From Aptenodytes patagonicus (lineage: Eukaryota > Chordata > Aves > Sphenisciformes > Spheniscidae): a stretch of DNA of 64,000 nt. The position numbers and the translations under genes are program-made. The stretch covers positions 29,264,932 to 29,328,931 of the forward strand of contig NC_134950.1 in assembly GCF_965638725.1 (NCBI RefSeq), written 5' to 3'. Shown here piece after piece: positions 38,691-52,800 of this stretch. Within the stretch, counting starts at the first letter, position 1. Each line of letters opens with the position of its first letter. The notes beneath the pieces were generated by a model. The model worked only from the letters and a program-made list of their open reading frames with translations, did no database searches and was not told where the DNA came from.

Positions 38691-39709
38691 TATATTAAAC
38701 AATGAGTAAAGTCTGTTGCAACAAAGGTTCAAAATCTACCTAGCAGTGGCACCAACCAAGTATAGCATGACCGCCTAAGGCCCAAACCATACAATCAGAC
38801 TGAGCGGGTGACTGTCATTTCAGCGCTGCAGTATGTGTATTAATCAGTCTCAATCGCTCTCAGCAATTATTCATGTTTTATTGTAGCTTCCATGCTTGGT
38901 TAAATTTCTGCAATTAGTCAGCATGTCAAACTCGCACGGCTTCTGTTGGGGACAGAGAGCAAATCTTGGATAATGGTCTATCAAAAAAGAAGGAAGGGCA
39001 AGCACTGGAAGGCAACAAAAGAAAATATTGTTAGAAGTGTGTTACAGAATTATCAGGGCATGCACAGAATATAACAGGTTTTTGAATGACATTATAAAGA
39101 TTGGAATTTAAGGTACCAATCTAATAAAGATAGTTAAGGTGAGTAAAATGTAGATAGATTTTAAAAAGAACCCACTAGACTAAGTACTTACCTCATTGAC
39201 TTCTAAAAGCATTGTTTAATGAACCTCACTTGCCATTGTAAATCACACTGAGCATCAATCGGCATAGTTAGACCCTTCAAATGTGTGTAAATGTGGCCTT
39301 TATATCTAAAATGAATTATATTTTCTATATTTTAATTTGGAACAGGAATCAGTGAAAGTCTCTTTGGGATAAGATGTGTCTGAATTTTTATGAAATATGG
39401 ATTAATGGGAGTAAAACATGGCTTCACAAATATCACAAATTTACATGTTGCAGCAATTCTCATATTAACATAATTTGGTCATTTAATCTGTTTTAAACAT
39501 CCAGCGGGTATTGTTTTAATATTTGGAGTCCATCAATAAGACTTATTTCACACAATAAGGACCAACATAAATATTTATTAAATGACTCATTATTTTTCTA
39601 AACCATTTCTTAGCGCATAGTGGGCTTGAAAGCTTGACTGAGAGAGACTGATTACTGTAAATTCCATTGCTTATGCTTTGAAGTGAATGGGATTACTTTG
39701 GATTTACAC
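38691..39709. other. AT-rich intergenic DNA
   Basis: No gene or recognisable repeat between the CR1 copy and the GC-rich block. Confidence 0.5.
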
Positions 39710-40180
39710 TGTCAGGGCCCTGCGTGCATTAATAGGCTTTACCTACCCTAAGCAGCCTCACCTGGACCTTCACCCACCCGCTCTGCCTGTGGGCACAAGG
39801 GTTTCATTCAAGCTCGTGCCTGGACACCCAGACCTGCCCTGAGTTATGTTGTAGGTGTCCCTGAGCCCAGACCTGTCTCTGGCTGTCCTGGTTTGTGGGG
39901 TTCCTGGATAGACCTTGCACCTATGCTGTAGTAGCCTTGTTTCCAGCTCTGTCTCCTGTTACTCCTCAGGGGATCCCTGGGCTCACCCCAGACTTGACTT
40001 ATTATCTCACCTTATCTGGGACTTTCGATGGACCCTATCCCTCTCCTCACTCTGGCCTGATGCAGCAGGGCTGTGCGTTTCTCAGAGAGGGCATCGCCCT
40101 GTCCGTGCTCTACCTGCTCTCAGATCTTTGCTCATCCTCTTCAGTGGACCAGTCGGGCTCTTGCTGCTCCCTGGCAAACA
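39710..40180 (+). repeat. GC-rich block, copy B of a possible dispersed element
   Basis: This is a 471-bp segment with clearly higher GC than its surroundings. It begins TGTCAGGGCCCTG (core CAGGGCCCTG is a 10-bp palindrome) and ends CTTGCTGCTCCCTGGCAA. The same ends frame the minus-strand block at 31661-32150. Two overlapping frames (96 and 91 codons) have no domain. The 5' TG and 3' CA-type ends are compatible with an LTR, but I see no target duplication. Confidence 0.45.
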
Positions 40181-43100
40181 GGTGAATTAAATGAGAATTT
40201 TTCCCTAACAAATTTACATCCAGTATCAGCAAATTAGGCACAAATTTATATTTGCTTGAATTTTACGAATCATGTTTAATGTTACGGAGTTTTAAGGGCA
40301 GACAGGACTTCTAGACATCACTCATAAAGAATTAGAGATAAATATTTCTACAACTTATTTCTTGCATTATTATGAATATTTTCTAATCTGGTATTATTCT
40401 GCTTCTGTCATACACAAGCCTAATACATTCATAAGAATCACCTTTCACTTAATAAACACATTTCAGAGATTTTAAACAATTTTTAACAATGGCATTTAAG
40501 TGCTATGTTGTATCTACAGCTTAAAATTTGTTTTCAGATTGCATAATTTGCCAACTATATTCTCACAGCAACCGTAGATTAAGGCAAAAAATACACTGCG
40601 ATCCCCAAGTAAAGTCAAAAGGACTGTGAAAGAAGAGGCTTCCACAGCTGAAATCAAAATCAGGCAAACACAAATCATCCTCGGACTATCTGGTGCCTAC
40701 CTGGGAGTTAATGTCTGGGGGTGGGGATGTGCACAACATTAACCTGGTGGTGAAAGTGGGGGCAGATACTGTATGTCTTAAAATTCCTTGGAGAAGAAAG
40801 CAAGGAAATGGAATCTGGCAAGAGGGTGCTTTGCCTCTGCCATAATAAAAAAATCAATCAGTTCAAGTGCTCCACAATACAGGTATCACCATACTACACT
40901 TGGCGATCATATACATGGCTTCTAAGAGTGAGCAAGGTGAGCGGTGAGATCTGTGTCAGTCATGCACACAGTTTCATCCCTGTACTATTCCTGGGGTCAG
41001 ACCAACTATAAAACACTCTATATGCAGCCGTTGAAAGCAAGCAAGCATTTAGGTGGTCATAATTAACTGTGATCCAGCACTACGTTATATCAAAAAATGT
41101 CACTAGGGTGGATTCCTGATATTAAGGAATCAATTTGCCATTCTCACTGAGTTTGAATTGTACTTATCTTGTTAAGAATTTCATAAAATTCTATGAAATT
41201 ATAGGATTGACTCTATGAATAAGATTGACAGAATCCAAATTTACAGCAATATTTGTGAATAAGAATCTAGGACTAGTTTTTTGAGATCTTGAGATTGCCC
41301 ACTTTAACTGAAAATTTATTGCAGGCACTTCCCATTAGATCTGTGGTTTTATATTAATTAACCTGATATTTAAATTCTCTAGGAAGAAATATATACATCT
41401 ATCTCATAGCAAGATTCCACTTTTTTATACTTTCATGGATTTTAACTTATTTCCAGCATAAGAAACAAAGTCATTTTTATTTGGGTATGTTAAGTAATGC
41501 CGATGCAGAGTTTGCATGATCTCAGTGGGCTACATTAACATTCTTTGTTCCTCTGCATAGTTGGTATATTAGTGTAATTGAAAGAGAAACACTTTTTTCA
41601 TTAGTTGACCTATCTTCTTTTCCCTTCCCAAAAATGCAGACGAAGTTTGCCATGTTGCATTAAACTGTATGTATTCTTTCATTTTAATACACAGGCAACA
41701 TGCTCCTCTGCCTGGTGTTACCCTTTCTACATCTTTTTATACTTACAATCTCACTCTTTCCCCTACCTCTTAAAACATCCTTATTAACTCAAGGCCATAG
41801 CTGGTATATACTTGATACTTTGAAGAATAAAAATATGTACTGCTCAAGTAATTGTCCAATAAATTTATCTTAAAAGAAGGGGCACAGGAGATAAAACTTC
41901 AAAATAAGCAAAGTATAAAGGCAAATATTCAGTACACTGGGTGAACTCATATCCCTGGATTGTAATTATATGACAGACCTCCCCTTGAATTTCAGCAGAC
42001 CCAGGATTTCACCATTTTTCTTATAAGGAGTCAAAAACTGTCTTCTGCACTACCTGAAAATCAGACTAGGAGGGCAACAACAGTTCATTTGTTAGTAGGG
42101 CAGGGAGGTGACTGGATCCAAAGATATATTTTCTTTTATCTTGGTTTTGTTTAACATTTTCCTAGTAATTTTGTCCTTGCTGTTTCAACATATTCCTGGC
42201 AATTTCTGGACTAAAGATTTTTTCTCCCAATTCAGTCAAGCAGTAATAAAGTCTCATAGTTCCACTTCCTGATCTCATCCTATTACTTCATTATTTCTTC
42301 ATTCCATTGTTCCAATCATTATGTTCTCAGATGGTATCATTTTTCCTGCTTTCTCTTAGGTGCACTGATATCTCATCCTTACCACATAGAATCAATATCT
42401 TGTCTACAACTGAAAAGGATATTCCCCCATTCAGCTTGACTCATCATTTTTTTATCACTCATTTTCTATTTTCCTGTTGTTTTTGTATTTTTCTGCTCTG
42501 CCCTTTCTGTATTATGGAGCAATATGAAAGTGGCCTTCAAATGGATGTCACAAACACAACCTACCACTCCGAACAGGGAAGAGATTGCTTCTTCTGTTCA
42601 CCACAAAAGTGAAAATGTCTCCCAAAGAATGGGGGAACAGGCAGAGGCATTAACAGGAAATGGTGAAAGACAGTGATGCCTGAGAAGGATGATACTCTTC
42701 AGGGACATATCAGAAATTGTAAGGTCATGTTCTACCTCTCTGCTGCTTCCCTGTCTTATGATTTTTTTCCCCCACTTTACACTTTTGTTTTCCTTCCTCT
42801 TTTCTCTATTATCTTATAGATAATTTGAGCTCTGTAGGTAACTGATCATATTTTCTACAAGCAAAAGGAGAAATAGCCTGAAGGGTAGACTTAGTTTTAC
42901 CTATGACCTACTTATAGGAAAGCAATGCAGACTTTGTGTAGTTGGAAAAACTTTAAAATTTACAACCTACTATTAGCGAAACTCTTCTTGGAGCATTCTA
43001 TTATAGTATGCAGGAGTCCTACATGCAATTAGATGTAAAGTAAAATTATCAGAAGTACCTGAAAGTAGAGGAAGCCAAAGTTTCAAATTGGTCTAGTGCA

Positions 43101-45144
43101 CAACTAATTATATAATTCATCAGAGTCCATATGGAGGCAGCAGTGAAAAAGGATAGCAACACAGCTGAAAAAGAAAAAAAAAAAAAAAAAGATTTTGTGT
43201 AATGACTACATTTTTAAAGAACTAATTGTTCATTTATCTTCATCTTAACTGTTGGTGGCCCAGATGTGAGAGATGCAGGATGACCAGAGTTACTTTCATT
43301 TCTTTAATCTTTATGTCATAAAAATCACAGAGCAAATTCATTTTCACCAACTTGGTGCAGTGGTATATATGGTTTTAAGATGAGACTTCTGAGGAGACTG
43401 TGTAAATGGAAAGGAGACCCAAAGATTCTGGCCCTTCACATGCACTCGTCAGAGGGTTGTTCCCCACTTGGAGCAGTATGAAGTGGGAACAATTGCAAAT
43501 TCTTTGAGTAAAATGAATGAATATGGTAAGAGAACAGAAATATATGGGGGGGGGGGGGGAATTATCTTCCCTCTCCCTCCAAGGAAATTACAAGTAAAAG
43601 ACTTTGACTGAGGGCCACAGGAATAAAGTCTCTGGAGCTGCTTCAGCTTAATTCCAGAGAATAGCTCAAAGGAGGAGAGATGGTACTAAAGAACGGCATT
43701 AGTATCCTCACACACTTTAAAAGGGGAGATCTGGTTCCTAGTACATTTTATTTGTTTGTTTTCCATTTACCTGCAGCTGATGAGGTTTCCAATTGCAATG
43801 TATTTGAATTGCCATGACTAGTTTTGTTTACAGGTACAAAACTCATCTTCTTTAAACATTCTCCAGCATTTCCTTTAAATGAAATACTTATTAAAAATAG
43901 CTAACTAACCAAATAAGTACAATCCTGCACTCTAATTCTAGTTCACTAGAATAGTCATAGACAAACACAACCAAGAAATACAATGCTGAAGTGAATTCAT
44001 TAAAGAAATTAAATGAGTATTTACAGAAATCATTCCCTGTATTCACTAGATTACCTTAATGAAAATTACTTGCGTAAAGAGTAGGTTACTCAACACAAGG
44101 TCACACCCTTGCATGCCTCACTTTATTTGTTGTTCTAAACAGTATTGGTGTCTTATTTTGCTTTTCTACGCCATACTGTCTATTGCTCTACTCATGTGAA
44201 AGGTTTCTAGCCATACGGGCCATGAGTTCTTTATAAGGCACTACAAGCTCAGAGCTGCCATTTCTTCTTCTTCCTGTCTTCATTACTGAAACAAAGTCAG
44301 TGGTCTTCCTGGCTGTAGACATTTAGGCCGAATAAGCCACAGCTTATTACAGCAAACAGCAAGCAGAAGAATGATATGGTGAGCAGTATCACTGCTCATC
44401 TAGAAATGACCCCTTTACAGCTGCATTAATAACAGTGTGGTCTTCAATAATGTGGATCAAGGTTCAAAAGTTATCCCATTCTTGCATTTTTCCTCCTCCA
44501 AAGGGCAAGTGGCATCTATTTCTGGGGAAGAAAAAAAAAAAAGGCTAGAAGAGGCTATCTGTGTTCATGTACCAGAAACACTTTATCTTACCTATTTATC
44601 TTATTCGCCTACCAATATAGGGAAAACGATCTAGAAAATAAGCTGTAGTGGTCAGTATCTTTAACAATTCAGGATCATCATGTTCATGTTTTGAGAAGGG
44701 CCACAAGATTCCTTAAAAGATGGCTACAGTCTGATTATTGGCATCTGCATAGGGTCCAGACAAACTTTACCCTGTTCGCATCTGTAAAGGCAAGTTTAGA
44801 GACTATACTGGTAATTATTATGAGGAGTTATGGGTTTCTGAAAATGAGATCACTTCCCAAAGCTCTACATACTGTAATTACATCACAATCATATTATTGT
44901 CATCATGTTCTCAGAATGGCAAGCTCATACCATTCCACGCAAGTACATTTTTAATCATTAAATGAAAAGCTTTTAGTTCCAAGAGCTAAGGAAAAATATA
45001 TCATCTGTCAGCAAAAACGAAGGGAGAGAATACTAGTGTTTCAAAGAGTAGTCCCGTTAGTCAGTACACTAACGTGTTCCACAAAAGCCCACAAAACTTG
45101 CCATTCTGTAAGGATCTTTCCAAACAAAAAATGAAACAAGAAAA
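40181..45144. other. AT-rich intergenic DNA with homopolymers
   Basis: No gene was recognised. It has an A17 run at 43174-43190 and a G14 run at 43546-43559. Pyrimidine-rich plus-strand stretches (about 42130-42520) give a 101-codon frame at 42307-42612 that looks like composition rather than coding. Confidence 0.55.
43546..43559 (+). repeat. G14 homopolymer
   Basis: Fourteen consecutive G residues follow 'tatat'. This is a mutable, G-quadruplex-capable tract. Confidence 0.9.
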
Positions 45145-45711
45145 ATGGATGTCATGGTTTAACCTCAGTCGGCAAATGAGCACCACACAGCAGCTCGCTC
45201 ACTCTCCCCTACCCGGTGGGATGGGGGAGAGACTTGGAAGAGTAGAAGTGAAAAAACTCATGGGTTGAGATAAGAACAGTTTAATAATTGAAATAAAATA
45301 AAATATAATAATAATAATTAATAAAAGAATATCAAAGCAAGTGGTGCACAATGCAATTGCTCACCACCCACCAACCAATGCCCAGCCAGTCCCCAAGCAG
45401 TGGCCCCCCCAGGCCAGCTTTCCCCAGTTTATGTACTGAGCATGACGTCACATGGTATGGAATATCCCTTTGGCCAGTTGGGGTCAGCTGTCCTGGCTGT
45501 GCCCCCTCCCAGCTTCTTGTGCACCTGCAGCCTTCTCAGTCAGTAGAGCATGGGAAGCTGAAAAGTCCTTGACTAGTGTAAGCACTCCTTAGCAACAACT
45601 AAAATATTGGTGTGTTATCAACATTATTCTCATACTAAATCTGAAACACATCACTGTACCAGCTACTAGGAAGAAAATTAACTCTATCCCAGCCAAAACC
45701 AGGACAATGGA
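45145..45711 (-). mobile_element. solo LTR (avian ERV) with 5-bp target duplication
   Basis: The 557-bp LTR at 45150-45706 begins TGTCATGG and ends CCAGGACA, giving the canonical TG...CA ends. It is flanked by the direct repeat ATGGA at 45145-45149 and 45707-45711. A 5-bp duplication fits class III (ERVL-type) or some class I elements. There is no internal retroviral sequence next to it, so it is a solo LTR left by recombination between two LTRs. Orientation is inferred as minus because the reverse complement resembles the usual start of these LTRs and places ATTAAA-type signals upstream of a likely R/U5 region. An AT-rich (TAA)n tract lies inside it at about 45285-45330. Confidence 0.85.
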
Positions 45712-45979
45712 GAAACTTATCTTTAACAAATATATTTAATGTATGAACTGGAGAAAAGGAAATATTTCTCTGTCCTATATTCCTTCTCAAGGAGTGGAAC
45801 AAGTAAAAAATTCTTCCTATGAAAAAAGAAGTTCTATACACACTTAAAACCAAATATAAATTTGCTATTTTTTATTGTTGATTGCATTGTTTAGCTATAA
45901 TTCATTAAAAAGATAATTCAATGCATCAGTCATTTGGTCAATCTAATCAGCTTTGAGGCAGGACTAACTTGAAACATTC

Positions 45980-46880
45980 TTATTTTTAGAACTTCCATGG
46001 CCTTCCTAAGTAGCCTCTTCCAATGTTTACATATTATTACAGCAAGGAAAAAAAATATGTCTAAACTAAATGTCTTCATTTTAAGTTAAGTCAAATTTAT
46101 CCCACAGTGATGGGGGATAAATGTGTTCTTTTCATACCTGTACAGTTTCATAGCTATCATTACCATGTCCTCTGCACTGTCTTCCTTTCTAGGCTATACA
46201 AATCCAATTTTTAGTCCAAGCCAAAAGCTTTTCTCATACGCTTTTAAATCTCTGATCACTTTGTTGCTCCTTTCTGTTTGTTTTCTCTTGGAGAGTGGTG
46301 CCCAAACCTAAACTTCTAGCTGAAGCCTTGCCAAGACTTAGGAAGGAAGAAAAAATATCACTCAGAGCTGTCAATTTTCCATGATCCATTCCGAGAATGA
46401 CATTTACCTTTTTTGGCAACATTTTATAATCCTTAATTCAGATTATGGCACATCTATACTTTTCTGTAGACTGTCTTGCATTGCTCTTCCTCCTTTGGCA
46501 TTTGCCTATATAACATCTTTCCCAAGCATGGTACTTGTATTTGTCATCATTAAATTTAATCAGATTTGGGATCTTTTCTCTGACATACATTGATCTCCAG
46601 AATACTTTCAAACTCCACAAATATTGTGCCATTTGTAAATTGCATAGCTACGCCCTTCATTTCATTGTTTAAATCATTAATGAAAATATGGAATAGACCT
46701 TTGGAGAAGCCTTTTCCCTGAATGGGTCAGCTGGGAGAGAAATGCACCACCTTTCCAGTTTGACACAAAACTATTGAAAACTGAACTTTGTCAATATTTT
46801 TTCAACCTCTTCTGGTAATTACTTCTAGACTGTGTAAAATCAACATGATAGTATACTGTTAAGGAGCTGGGTTTCTAAAA
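45980..46880 (-). mobile_element. ancient CR1 LINE remnant
   Basis: The plus strand keeps the reverse complement of old CR1 phrases. The 3' portion lies near 46015 ('cctcttccaatgtttac' and 'cagcaaggaa'). The RT region follows near 46660-46740: 'catttcattgtttaaatcattaatgaa' corresponds to the usual 'ATCATTGATGAA..TTGAA' segment around NIFINDL. The decay is heavy, with short frames only. Confidence 0.6.
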
Positions 46881-49800
46881 AACTGTATATTGAGAAAGGA
46901 ACTTTTTTCATCACCTAGTCATGCATTGTCCCACATTTTCAGAATTAAATCCCTGCTGCCCTCCATGAAAAACATATACTAAACTGATTGGTGAATGTAC
47001 CAAGTAAAATGGAAATATTTGTTTCATCATGGCAACAAAGTGCTTTGGTGGGGAACAGAGCATTAAGCTAAAACATATAGAGCAAACAGTTACATAAATT
47101 TGGGACCTGAACCATCAAATCTTGAAAATGCAAAATGTGAACTTTTTTGATCCTATGGGAAGGTAGGAAAATGGAGATTCCCAGGTGCCAGTTCAATACC
47201 ATGACGCCAAATGTATTGTATGAAGTACTGTCAAGTAACCTGAAATTCCTGAGTGCTGGAAAAGTATGTATCCAGTGATACTACTTTAAAGAAAAAAGTT
47301 AAGAATATGTGGCATGTGTTGGCAAACCGTGTTACCTATATTGTTATGACTTTAAAGGGAAAAAGTTAGTAAGAATCCAAGGAACTGTATAGCATGATTA
47401 GGAAAAAGGTTTAAATTTTATTAAGTATTTGTAAAATGCCATAATGAAAAAGCACCTTTAATACATACCAGAACCACTTTTGAATACTGAAGTAATCTTG
47501 TTAGACTGAAGACCTAAGTTCCATAGACTTTGCATTTACCTGAAATTCATATTATAAAAATTAAATGATATTTAGTTTCCAAAGTTATTAGTGCTTCTCT
47601 TGTCACATATACATTAATCTGTTCTCTTATGCATTAGCAAAGGATTTGGTTGTACTGTGCTACAGGAAATTATTTAGGTCAAATATAGATTTCCTGAGAG
47701 AGGTCCTTTGGTAGTAAAAGTGAGTCCCACTGAAAACAGTGAAAGAATCAGTCTACAGCATATCAACCTGAATCCTCACCTGAATGCTGGAAATGCATCT
47801 ATCTGCTCTACACTTTTTTAGAGCTGAATTTTTAAGCAAATGATTTTTAATTCACAGGTTATTTGCAGAAGACTTACTGGAAATTTCCAAGTTTTGTATG
47901 AACCTGCATAGCTTCATAAGCTTCATATGATCATACGCGTACAGATGTATTTGAATTCCTTATCTAAATGTAAAATTAGCTATTTTCTTTTGACTATTGA
48001 TCACTTACGTGGTTTAAATATAATTTTTTTCTCCGTGGATATTTAGATTTTCAACCCATAAATTTTGGTTTTTGACTGTTCCTATGATAACGTTTGCTCA
48101 GAACTACATTGTCTAAGGAAGAAAAACAACTACGAAGCTTAGTTAGACACTTAAACACTACAACTATATATATCTTAACATCACGTAAGCAAAAAATGAA
48201 GCACAAACAGCACAAAAATAAATAAATTTCCAACTAAATTATTTTATGAACTCCAGTCTCAAAGTTGTAATGATAATTAAAGAGTAGACAAGCTTATTTA
48301 TTTGGTTAATAAAAAATGGTAAATTTACAGATTTTATGTTCTAGACTGAAAAGTTAGAGCTGGTAAAATGGAACTTACTCAAATAATTAATGAGAAAATT
48401 TATTTTACTTGATCTAATCTCTGTTATCTCTGTTAGTCCATATGCATAGATATGTTCTTATAAGCATACCATGCATATGTTTCACACTCATTTTGTTCAA
48501 TACTAAACATGGATGAACAACATGTATTTGAAGATAAGTACCTGCATAGGCTTGGGAAAAGCAAGAAGCTTCTGTCTCAGAACTCCACCTCTCACTCTAC
48601 TTTCTGGCAGCTTTCTGGATAGTTGTAATGAAAAACTAGACATTATATTCTCTTTATTAAGATAATCTGGAACCCTCCCTCCCTCTCACACACACGCGCG
48701 TGTGTGCATGCACACATATACACACTCTCACAGAACAGCAACCTTAGTATGTGTGTTACAATGAAAAAACCCACATATTTCTAATGATGCTGTTGTCATC
48801 CTCTGTCCTCCAGAAATTTTACTCATCCTGACAAACACGGGAAAGTTCTAACAAAACATGAGAAACTTCCTAAAAGGTACAAATGTTTGCATCTGCCTTT
48901 GGGTCAGTGAGAGCTGAAGGTCTGAAAGTCTACTAAAGGCCCCTCACCTCATAAAGCCCGCTCACTATATGAAGAAGGCGATTTTTCACTATGAATGGCT
49001 GGATACAGTAGCAACGGTAATAATACTAAATAATATGAACAGTAAGAAAGGCTTTCAGAGCAGTTAATAAGTTGGGCAAATGCAGTATCAATCAATTAAT
49101 GTAAACCCTGTGTAAGCTGCAGGTGATGACTAAGCAACTTAATAAACAGCAGTAAATGCACTTTTAAAATAATTATCTATATTAGCAAGTCTCTTTCTAA
49201 TTCTCCTATTTTTCCCTTCTTTCATTTTTATTCCATCCTTTCCACCCCAGGACAATGAAATAGATTAAGTATAAGCCTAGTGTTTTTAAATATGCCTGTG
49301 GGATAGGTTTGTCCAGTTCCCATAAAAATTAATGAGAACTAGGTGTTCAAATCTGTTAGGTTGAGTTGACAATTCAACCTGAAAGTATGAGCACTATTTG
49401 GAAGCCTCTCTCAAGCTAAAGGTCTAAGCATAATTCTGCCTCTTCTTCAGTTATGCATGAGTAAGAACATATGCTTAGGATGTGTACTGGGACCCCCCTT
49501 AATGATATGGAAATATTGTATAGCCAGTTCTTGTGCTTTTATAAAGTGCCTTGCAATACAGAAGTCAGAAGAAAATAAAATTGAGAAGACCAGAAAAATC
49601 CCAGAAGGAAGACAGAGGAAAAGATATAAAAACCTGTATGTCTTAGATTAAGGAAGATTAAAAAATATATGAATTTAAAAATACATAAATAGTCGCTTTC
49701 TTGAAGAAAGATAATTGAAAACATTACAAGGACCAGGATTGTGTTTGTGCTCACACATTGTACAGAGCAAAATTGGAGGGGGGGATATGTGTGTGTGTTG

Positions 49801-52800
49801 CAAAAATCTTCAGTAGTTTTTGTGTCTTTTCTGCACCTGAGTTATACAGGTCACATCAAACTGAACCAGTAAGACTTTATAAAAGTCCACACCATAATCT
49901 AAATACTTTCTATGTGTTCCTTCCAGAATACAGACACAAAACTGGACTGCTTATCTCACTCTCTTGCCAACGTCACTGTTACCAGTAGCCATGTATAAAC
50001 AGACTTGTCAAGGCTAATAACCTTCAGTTCTGCCTCACCAGTTTATCTTCCCATCTTTTTCCTTTACCATAACTTTGCCTGATACAGCACTAGAAATATA
50101 ATGAATTTAAATCTATTTTTGTAGCTCTATACACACCTACAATACAATCATATATACAGATAGGTTTGAAGTGTACCTCTTTATATGAGGTCCTTCCCTC
50201 CAGAAATGTTACAGTAATACTGTGGCAGACCATCAGAAATTTCCTCCTCTTCCCAACAATCACATCTACACCAGCATCTTCACCCTTTTTCACAATTTTA
50301 TGCAATTTTTTTAAATTGCTGTTGCTAAGGTCGTGACTGCCACTGGAATAGCAAAGAACAGCCATGATGGCCTGTTGATTGATTGACTGATGAAAAAGTT
50401 AACAGGGTAAATTCAGTTTAGGCTTAATTACTTTAATCATTTCCTATCCTCTCCTTCCAGAACAAATAAAAATTAAAAACCACCTGTAAGAGTAAGAGGA
50501 GAGTGTTCACATTGCTCTAACTGAGAAGTAATCTGTGTTAAAAACAGGGGAATTGAACATTGCTTAGTCAGAGGAGCTTGGGCAAATGAAAACTGAGTCA
50601 GGTCCAAACTTATATTCCCCAAAGATAGGTAAAATCATCTATATAGTGCAACTAGATCCTGTAAGTGTGCAATGCATTTTCAGATAGTGTAGCCCTGGTA
50701 AACATCTGCCCTACTATTCTAAAGAATTCATTTTCTGAATCTTTCCTTCCCTTCACCTTCCCAACTTTTTTCACTTTGGGATTAAGTGGGTTTATAAAAA
50801 CACACCCACACTTCAATATTCCCGCACTTAAAAGCTGCATTTCTAAAATTGTTAAATGTTGCTTATTGGACCATCAGCATTCAAGTTAAAAAGTTGAAAT
50901 TGCAAATGGTACTTTAATACTAGTCTCATGAGCATTATTTTATAGTGGTCTTTGACCTGACCACTATTTCCCAAATGACAAAAATTTAACCAATTACAGC
51001 AAAAGGATGCTTTACATGGAAGTAAAGGTTGCCAATAAAAGGGGAAGACAAACAGGTTATAGATGGAGGAGTATAGACACAGAGAAATTGAATCCTCTGT
51101 GTGTGATTTTTCCTCTGTCATTTGAATACCTGTTTCTATTGGATAGGTACCTGTTACTTTGGGTGTACCTGTATTGAAGAATGGAGTAATATGTAAGCTT
51201 AACCTTGAGCGAACCCTCCTGTTTCTTGCAGGCTGGCCTCTTCAGATACATTTTCAACCGTGCCCTTTTAAAACACATTTTCTATTGTTAACACTGCTCT
51301 CTCTTTACAAGCAGTGTGCAGTTTTTTCTTCTCTAAGCTCTCAGCTCTTATTAATCCAAAATCTCATATATGAATGTTATGAACTAAAATGATCTTAAGG
51401 AGTCATATGTGTCCGATGCTTTCAAGGGAAGTAACTCCAGTTCTTGGGCTACCGAAGCAGGAGAACTGCTTTTTAGAACCTAAAATTTAATTGATGCAAA
51501 AGCAAATAAGTAAAGAAATTATGCTGTGATAATAAAGATATCCTTGAACGTATATGCCAAGTATAATAATTTTATCTTGACTCTGCAGAACAATAGCTCT
51601 AAGAGGTGCAGTGATTTCATTAATGACACTGGTAACTAACTCTGAAACTCACCAATTATATTTAAATGTTAGCATTCCTATCTATTTTACTGCTACTCAT
51701 TTTGCCAGGTGTATGGAATCTATCTATGAAATTCCACAGTCTTAGGTTTACTCTTCAAGTGCCAAATGCAATGCTATTTCTCCCAAACTCCAATTACCAA
51801 GACTCATCTTTCCCCAGGTAACACTTCCAACCTTCATTTGTGCTGTAAACATATGGAAAAAAATGTACTAAATAGTCTGTTGAAAGCTGAAAATGGACAA
51901 TATAAAATTAATTTCTGTGGACAATAAAATAAATGACACAGGTCGTAAGTACAGTTAATTTGGGGAGGTTAATTAATAGAGTAATTTAAAAAAGGTCTAT
52001 TTTAACCATGTTGATGTGGACTTTCCAGCCAGGTTAGAGCAACACAAAACCTGTGATAATTACCTTCCATTTAAGATTCAACTTGATAGGGAGTTATGGA
52101 GACCTTTGTGTTTATATTATAGAAGTCACCTAGTAACTAGACCTTTGCACCCTTTTGAAACGTAGTATTTATGACAGACAACTGTTTCTTTCTTTCTTGA
52201 CCAAACCCTTCAATATTTCTAAGAGGACTTCGTTACTTTTCAAGCCATTTGGCTATGCCAGAGTATTCTCTCAGAACTCCTCATGTCTTCCTCCTCAAAT
52301 CTGTCACTCACTTGTCACTACCCTGCATTATTTAGTTCTGTTTCGTGTATTGTGTTCTTCTCTTAGCTGTTACCAATATAAATCTTATACACAGGACACC
52401 CTGTAAAAATGAAGGAGATAATATCCAACACAAATTGTTAAGATCTTACAACAATCACTGGACTACCATTCTGATACTACTGTAAACTCAGTGAATAATC
52501 ACCAGCACAGTCCAAAGAACAGCTGGACCACTTGTAAGCCTTTGGCTGTAATGAACCCTTTACTTTGAGATATGAGTTGGGAAATTGCTGACAGACTTGG
52601 TGCTTGAATGGGCCTTTCTTGCTCTGCAGACTGAGCCAAAAATCAGAAAGCATGGAGAGAATGCATCAGAAGTGGGAGAGAAAACAGAAGCATGACAATT
52701 GTCATAAAGTAGAGAAAATAAAGTTTGATATGAACAGTTACACAGAGTAAATAAGTAAGGACTTGGCTGCTTCAGTGCATTTCTTGGATCTATTATTCGC

